DNA from: JAZSQT01 sp045538075
GTDB lineage: Bacteria; Chrysiogenota; Deferribacteres; Deferribacterales; Mucispirillaceae
Direction of reading: 5' to 3'
Length of the DNA: 13,657 nucleotides
Assembly: GCA_045538075.1 (NCBI GenBank)
Contig: JAZSQT010000076.1
Coordinates: 1-13,657 of the forward strand
Within the stretch, counting starts at the first letter, position 1. Every line of letters starts with the position of its first letter. The notes beneath the pieces were generated by a model. The model saw only the letters and a list, made by a program, of their open reading frames with translations. It was not told the origin of the DNA and did not search any database. This document shows positions 12,709-13,657 of the stretch, piece by piece. The position numbers were made by a program, and so were the translations under genes.

Positions 12709-13657
12709 TTAATTTGACTTTGATAGAAGAACTATAGACTCAATATGATACGTGTCTCTAAACATATCAAAAAAGTCGTAAGTTTCTATTTTGTAGCTAT
12801 CAGACAATTTTATTATATCTCGTGATAAAGTTTGAGGGTTGCACGAAACGTAAATTATATATAATGGTTTTATTCTTAAAATTTCTTTTATAACATTGTT
12901 ATCAACGCCTGCTCGTGGTGGGTCTAAAAAAACAACATCTATATCTTTTATTTTTTTTAAAAATCTACCACTATCCATTGCTACAATTGGCAAATTATAT
13001 ATTTTTCCTAATTCTACGGCCCTTTGGTTAAATTCAGTAGCTTTAACTTGACGATTATTAATTAACCCACAAGTAAAAAATCCACTACCAGCATACAATT
13101 CTGCTACAGAGAGATATTCTGGAACTAAACTAATTGCTTTTTCTTGAAATTCATCTATTAAAAACCTATTACTTTGAAAAAATGAGCCACAAGTTACGCC
13201 TACATCTCCAAATTTAGTTTTGTAACTTGAATATTTTAAACCACTATACTTTCCATTTATACTTATCCCGTTAAATAATGATTTATCTTTTATTTGATAA
13301 TTACTTTTTACATTAGCAAAAAAAATTTCATCTGGTGTTTCAAGTCCTTCAACTTCTCCAGAAAGATTATTAACATTTGCAAATTCTTTTATCTTGTTAA
13401 AAAGTGACGGCTTTATAATCTGACAATTATCTACTGGGATAAAATCGTTACTCTTAAAACCAATAAACCCAACTTTTCCATTTTTTGCTCTAACTTTTGC
13501 CCTAATTCTATAATCAATACCATTAGATTTATGAGTAATAATATTTGGAAAATTATTAAATTTTCTAAAAATATTTTTAATAATTTTTTCTTTTATAATT
13601 AGTTGGTAATCGTAATTAATATGACAAAAAGAGCAACCACCACATTTATCTGCCTGC
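12709..13657 (-). CDS. rlmD: 23S rRNA (uracil-5-)-methyltransferase, RlmD/RumA-type (5' end cut by window)
   Basis: A SAM-dependent RNA methyltransferase of the TrmA/RlmD family, which makes 5-methyluridine in rRNA. The frame is open without a stop to the last base, giving 315 visible residues; the N-terminus, including any TRAM domain, lies outside. Numbering from the edge, CGGCSFCHINYDYQL at 5-19 is part of the [4Fe-4S] motif of RlmD-type enzymes. Residues 187-195 (LYAGSGFFT) are the SAM-binding loop. DPPRAG is at 245-250, and SCNPQTLSRD carries the catalytic Cys at 272. The cluster motif favours RlmD-like over tRNA-specific TrmA. The target uridine cannot be fixed from sequence. The TTG codon at 13098, which could be mistaken for a start, is the internal Leu of the SAM motif. 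It is separated from mqnE by 202 bases. Confidence 0.9.
   Translation of the reverse strand, partial: QADKCGGCSFCHINYDYQLIIKEKIIKNIFRKFNNFPNIITHKSNGIDYRIRAKVRAKNGKVGFIGFKSNDFIPVDNCQIIKPSLFNKIKEFANVNNLSGEVEGLETPDEIFFANVKSNYQIKDKSLFNGISINGKYSGLKYSSYKTKFGDVGVTCGSFFQSNRFLIDEFQEKAISLVPEYLSVAELYAGSGFFTCGLINNRQVKATEFNQRAVELGKIYNLPIVAMDSGRFLKKIKDIDVVFLDPPRAGVDNNVIKEILRIKPLYIIYVSCNPQTLSRDIIKLSDSYKIETYDFFDMFRDTYHIESIVLLSKSN

Noticed and set aside
12709..13098. A separate 129-residue methyltransferase gene starting at 13098
   Set aside because: The start codon is TTG for an internal Leu of the SAM-binding motif, and the same frame continues without a stop to the window end with the iron-sulphur motif of RlmD-type enzymes.
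1..13657. Mobile element, prophage or defence island
   Set aside because: No transposase, integrase, phage or nuclease gene, no terminal repeats, and base composition looks even across the window.

Overview
The window is AT-rich (poly-A/T runs throughout, GC content visibly low) and densely coding, with short gaps, overlapping genes and mostly AGGAG-type ribosome binding sites. It carries chromosomal core genes rather than a mobile island. I see no transposase, integrase, tRNA, rRNA or CRISPR array. A CheZ-type phosphatase domain, a MinD-like ATPase and futalosine-route menaquinone synthesis (MqnE) suggest a motile, anaerobically respiring Gram-negative-type bacterium. An AT-rich member of the Deferribacterota (Mucispirillum-like) would fit, but this is a guess from gene content, not a demonstrated assignment.

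Layout. The first 1.94 kb is on the + strand: an AI-2E/PerM-type membrane protein, then an IclR-family regulator with its own candidate promoter. A GC-rich hairpin at 1967-1982 ends transcription from both directions. Everything after it is on the - strand. Read in the direction of transcription (from right to left) this is: an RlmD-type rRNA methyltransferase cut by the window end; a 202-base AT-rich gap; mqnE; an unrecognised 267-residue gene; a MEMO-family protein; galU; a small heat-shock protein; lon; a DUF2062 membrane protein; a 121-base gap; a MinD-like ATPase overlapping a CheW-CheZ fusion by 8 bases; then a nitroreductase and a PPOX-type flavoprotein as a two-gene unit.

How they work together. 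hsp20-lon-DUF2062 form a tight protein-quality-control unit: 16 bases separate hsp20 from lon and 16 separate lon from the DUF2062 gene. The leader of hsp20 can fold the Shine-Dalgarno sequence into a 9-bp hairpin, which looks like an RNA thermometer. A candidate promoter lies in the last codons of galU. The MinD-like ATPase and the CheW-CheZ fusion are translationally linked and look like a chemotaxis module that joins array scaffold, CheY-P phosphatase and a positioning ATPase. The nitroreductase-PPOX pair has a 10-bp inverted repeat upstream of its first ribosome binding site. mqnE, the unknown gene, the MEMO gene and galU may be co-transcribed but have no obvious shared pathway.

Most notable: the single-chain CheW-CheZ protein with both CheZ catalytic residues retained, its coupling to a ParA/MinD-like ATPase, and the candidate thermosensor of hsp20. 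Several starts differ from the longest open frame: iclR ATG 1154, nitroreductase ATG 2989, and lon GTG 8490. The rRNA methyltransferase frame stays open to the window end.
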